A stretch of 15,686 nt of DNA from Chloroflexota bacterium. Lineage in GTDB: Bacteria; Chloroflexota; Anaerolineae; Anaerolineales; Anaerolineaceae. The translations under genes and the position numbers were made by a program. Positions 13,743 through 15,686 of this stretch are shown piece by piece. The stretch lies in contig JAJUJY010000101.1 in the NCBI GenBank assembly GCA_029265085.1, forward strand, positions 1-15,686, given 5' to 3'. The stretch's first letter is position 1, and each line of letters opens with the position of its first letter. The notes under the pieces were generated by a model. It searched no databases. It was not told the DNA's origin and worked only from the letters and a program-made list of their open reading frames with translations.

Positions 13743-14684
13743 TTATACGGAAAGAAAAACCTCCCTTTTTCGGAGAAATGTTTTCACATCAGATAAGGAA
13801 GGAAGTCCTTTCTGGCCGCCCAGTGACTGGGTATTTATTGCTGCAACAGCGCTGGCGAAGGCAGCAGTATCATTCAATTTTATGCCGCGCAGCAAGGCAA
13901 ACAGAAATGCACCGTGATAACTATCCCCGCAGCCAGTGGTATCGATAATTTGATCCATGAGAAACGCTGGTTGGTGAAACGCTGGCTTTTGTGGTTGAAA
14001 TATCCAACTGCCAGACGTGCCGTCAGTAATGACCACACATTGTGGACCTTGTTTTAAAAGATCATCCCCCATGATCAAAAGGTCTGATTGACCAGTAAAA
14101 TCTAAAGCGAATTGTTTGGCAACAATACAAATATTGGTGAGGGGCACCAGTTTGCGCATAGCCACAGTATAGCGGCCCGCACCCCCGTCAAATGAAACCA
14201 AAACGCCATTCTGTCTGGCGATTTCTATGGCATTCAAGCATGCTTGCCAATGACGGCCATTCACATGCAAGCATCTTGCTTGCCGAATCCATTCAACAGG
14301 CAGCTCTTCAGGCGTAATTTCACTTGCATTACCGCGTGTGAAGAGGATCGTCCGGTTTCCATTAGATTTTTCAACGAGGATGTTGGCAGTGGAAGAACTG
14401 CATCCCTCGCGCACTTTTATACCGGAGGTTTCAACTCCTGCCTGTTGAAAACCTGCTAAAACAAGTTGTCCGCGCCAGTCATCGCCAATTGCATCCAACA
14501 TAGCAGTTTTCGCACCCAGGCGTGCTAATGTCACCAGGGCAGTGGCAACTGGACCACCGCCCTGGACTTCAATTTGTTCAATTTGTTGGACTTCTTCCCG
14601 GGTAGGCAGGTGATCCACCAGGCTTAATATATCTAACGGCGAAGAACCGATACCAATTACATCAAACCGAGAAGAAGAGTCCAT
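13743..14684 (-). CDS. PfkB-family carbohydrate kinase
   Basis: ATP-dependent sugar or nucleoside kinase of the ribokinase/PfkB family, 313 residues, normal length. The N-terminal signature QGGGPVATALVTLARLG (41-57) binds the substrate side. The C-terminal signature DTTGCGDSYHGAFLFALL (248-265) holds the anion hole and catalytic base D254. VVITDGTSGSW (217-227) and the sugar-binding SSPLDILSLVD (14-24) also fit. Substrate cannot be assigned from this. The start at 14684 has only a weak AAGAAAG upstream and lies 14 bp after the flavoprotein stop, so translation probably depends on the upstream gene. It is the last gene of the acetate kinase-like / flavoprotein / PfkB operon, ending against the hydrolase terminator. 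Confidence 0.92.
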   Translation of the reverse strand: MDSSSRFDVIGIGSSPLDILSLVDHLPTREEVQQIEQIEVQGGGPVATALVTLARLGAKTAMLDAIGDDWRGQLVLAGFQQAGVETSGIKVREGCSSSTANILVEKSNGNRTILFTRGNASEITPEELPVEWIRQARCLHVNGRHWQACLNAIEIARQNGVLVSFDGGAGRYTVAMRKLVPLTNICIVAKQFALDFTGQSDLLIMGDDLLKQGPQCVVITDGTSGSWIFQPQKPAFHQPAFLMDQIIDTTGCGDSYHGAFLFALLRGIKLNDTAAFASAVAAINTQSLGGQKGLPSLSDVKTFLRKREVFLSV

Positions 14685-14698
14685 CTTTCTTGGGTAAA

Positions 14699-15346
14699 TT
14701 ATACGGCTGCGATGACTTTTTCAACCAGCGGCTCAAACCGGTTTCTGATCACGGGCCAGTCGTGGGTAATCGTTACAAAGCGTTCCCCTTTGGGCAGTTC
14801 AAGGGTTTTTACACCAAAGACGGTTCCGGCTTTATGTTCTTCATCTATGCCAATAATCCGCATTTGAACCGAGGCAAACAAATTGGCTAAAGGTGAGAGT
14901 AAATTCTTCTCATAATAGGGCAGCGCTTCTTCGCTCATACCGCCATGCGCGATGATACCGGTAGGCTTACCAGCCACAACAAAGCGATAGCTTTCATCTG
15001 CGCAAGAGCGTAAATAAACCATCTCTTGCATTTTTTCCAACAGCATGGCGATTTTTGATGGAATTAATGCATAATGCGGGACAACCACAAAAATTGCATC
15101 TGCATTTGCCATTTTATCCAACACGATATTGAATGCCGCATCACGGGTGCAGTGCAAGGTATTAAAACAGCCTCCGCACATACGGCATGGATTAAGTTCA
15201 TAATCGAGCAACGGCAGAATCTCAACATCCGCGTCCGGTGCGAATTTTTCATGGATGAGATCGGAAATTTCCTGGCAGGCTCTGGTTGATGCACTAAAAT
15301 TTCGGGCAAATTCAACATTGGAAGCAGAAATGGCAAGAATTTTCAT
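14699..15346 (-). CDS. Iron-sulfur flavoprotein of the NADPH-dependent FMN reductase family
   Basis: A 215-residue flavodoxin-fold protein. The N-terminal strand MKILAISAS leads to a loop rich in S and N (7-21) that should hold the FMN phosphate. A compact cysteine motif follows, C54-x2-C57-x2-C60-x5-C66 (NPCRMCGGCFNTLHC), as in archaeal and bacterial Isf proteins, where it binds a [4Fe-4S] cluster. ADAIFVVVPHYALIPSKIAMLLEKM, split as ADAIFVVVPHYALIPSK and IAMLLEKM, is the usual strand and FMN-side loop. AAGGAC lies 10 bp before the ATG, within the end of the upstream gene. It probably transfers electrons in an anaerobic redox step; the partner is unknown. FMN binding is likely; the iron-sulfur cluster is inferred from cysteine spacing. 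Confidence 0.85.
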   Translation of the reverse strand: MKILAISASNVEFARNFSASTRACQEISDLIHEKFAPDADVEILPLLDYELNPCRMCGGCFNTLHCTRDAAFNIVLDKMANADAIFVVVPHYALIPSKIAMLLEKMQEMVYLRSCADESYRFVVAGKPTGIIAHGGMSEEALPYYEKNLLSPLANLFASVQMRIIGIDEEHKAGTVFGVKTLELPKGERFVTITHDWPVIRNRFEPLVEKVIAAV

Positions 15347-15352
15347 AGAGAG

Positions 15353-15686
15353 TTATGTCCTTGGTGGATTGGGTAAAAATTGTAAGCACTCTTGAGCGAT
15401 GATTAATTCCTCATCGGTAGGGATGCTCAGGATTTTAACACGAGAATCAGGGTGGTTCAATGGATTGAACTGAGAGGACGTCACTTTTTGGTTCTGGACA
15501 GGGTCAAGCAAGATACCACTCCATTCCAGTCCGGCGCAAACTTTTTCGCGGATTTGCCAGCCATGGATGCCAAGATCATCTGTGAACACAAGGGCATCTA
15601 CTCCACCAAGTAGCGCGATTCCAGCCCCGATAAAACCCTTGAGACGGTGAACAACCATATCGACCGCTAATCTGGCTCTAGGATGG
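15353..15686 (-). CDS. Acetate/propionate kinase family enzyme, C-terminal part (cut by window edge)
   Basis: The frame runs open to the window edge, so only the last 110 residues are visible; the ATG at 15658 is internal. It begins HPRARLAVDMVVHRLKGFIG, as in acetate kinases, continues LLGGVDALVFTDDLG, REKVCAGLEWSGILLD, and ends SRVKILSIPTDEELIIAQECL. The last stretch holds the PT(N/D)EEL element whose first Glu coordinates magnesium in Methanosarcina acetate kinase (E384). By contrast, the nucleotide-side loop normally TGGIGEN or TAGIGEN reads TDDLGIH. The enzyme makes acetyl phosphate or ATP in typical relatives. The downstream flavoprotein starts 6 bp after its stop, so it heads (or continues) the operon. 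It may be a diverged clade with altered substrate or phosphoryl donor. Confidence 0.85.
   Translation of the reverse strand, partial: HPRARLAVDMVVHRLKGFIGAGIALLGGVDALVFTDDLGIHGWQIREKVCAGLEWSGILLDPVQNQKVTSSQFNPLNHPDSRVKILSIPTDEELIIAQECLQFLPNPPRT

Noticed and set aside
13688..13948. 86-codon plus-strand frame after the hydrolase
   Set aside because: It runs through the terminator hairpin and antisense to the end of the PfkB kinase gene.
15353..15658. Stand-alone 101-residue protein starting at 15658
   Set aside because: The frame continues upstream to the window edge with acetate-kinase-like residues (HPRARLAVD), so the ATG is internal.
1..15686. CRISPR arrays, transposon ends, tRNA or rRNA genes
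   Set aside because: No spaced direct repeats, no transposase motifs and no cloverleaf or rRNA segments were seen on reading both strands.

Overview
The window has moderate GC and reads as a bacterial chromosome, with tightly packed genes on both strands. The mix of families suggests a fermentative, possibly anaerobic Chloroflexota (Anaerolineae-like) bacterium: a NarL-type two-component system beside an ABC-2 exporter, a GPH-family sugar symporter, an iron-sulfur flavoprotein, an acetate-kinase-family enzyme and a cyclic-nucleotide-binding histidine kinase. That placement is an inference; there is no rRNA or other marker gene to confirm it. I see no IS element, CRISPR array, tRNA or rRNA.

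Layout. (1) 10-5780 is a sensing and export module. A response regulator and its sensor kinase run leftward. Divergently, a 60-residue two-helix membrane protein, an ABC ATPase and two ABC-2 permeases run rightward. The 154-bp region between the two arms holds two inverted repeats and promoter-like boxes. The architecture matches antibiotic or lipid-stress export modules such as Bacillus LnrJK-LnrLMN. (2) 5801-7977 (minus) carries a soluble kinase with an N-terminal cyclic-nucleotide-binding domain and a NYN ribonuclease-like protein fused to a cold-shock-like domain. A hairpin terminator separates them, and a bidirectional terminator closes the block. (3) 8219-10712 (plus) is a GPH-type sugar:cation symporter overlapping a YghO-like GNAT protein. 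It collides stop-to-stop (4-bp overlap) with a MATE exporter (10709-12091, minus). (4) 12092-12406 is a gene-poor stretch with a good extended -10 promoter, a strong intrinsic terminator about 100 nt later, and an isolated very strong Shine-Dalgarno-like sequence. It looks like a small RNA or an attenuated leader in front of a secreted alpha/beta hydrolase (12407-13681). (5) 13743-15686 (minus) is an apparent operon: the C-terminal part of an acetate-kinase-family enzyme (cut by the window edge), an iron-sulfur flavoprotein and a PfkB-family sugar kinase.

Most notable are the NYN protein, whose DxxN active-site asparagine is a tyrosine encoded by an (AT)n tract; the acetate-kinase homologue, whose nucleotide-binding GIGEN loop is replaced; the leader or sRNA candidate at 12199-12332; the cyclic-nucleotide/histidine-kinase fusion; and the extra small membrane protein in the exporter operon. 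No single wholly new system is proven here.

Start codons were corrected where the sequence supports it: sensor kinase 1940, first permease 3250, second permease 4548, NYN protein 7977. The response regulator starts with GTG at 678.
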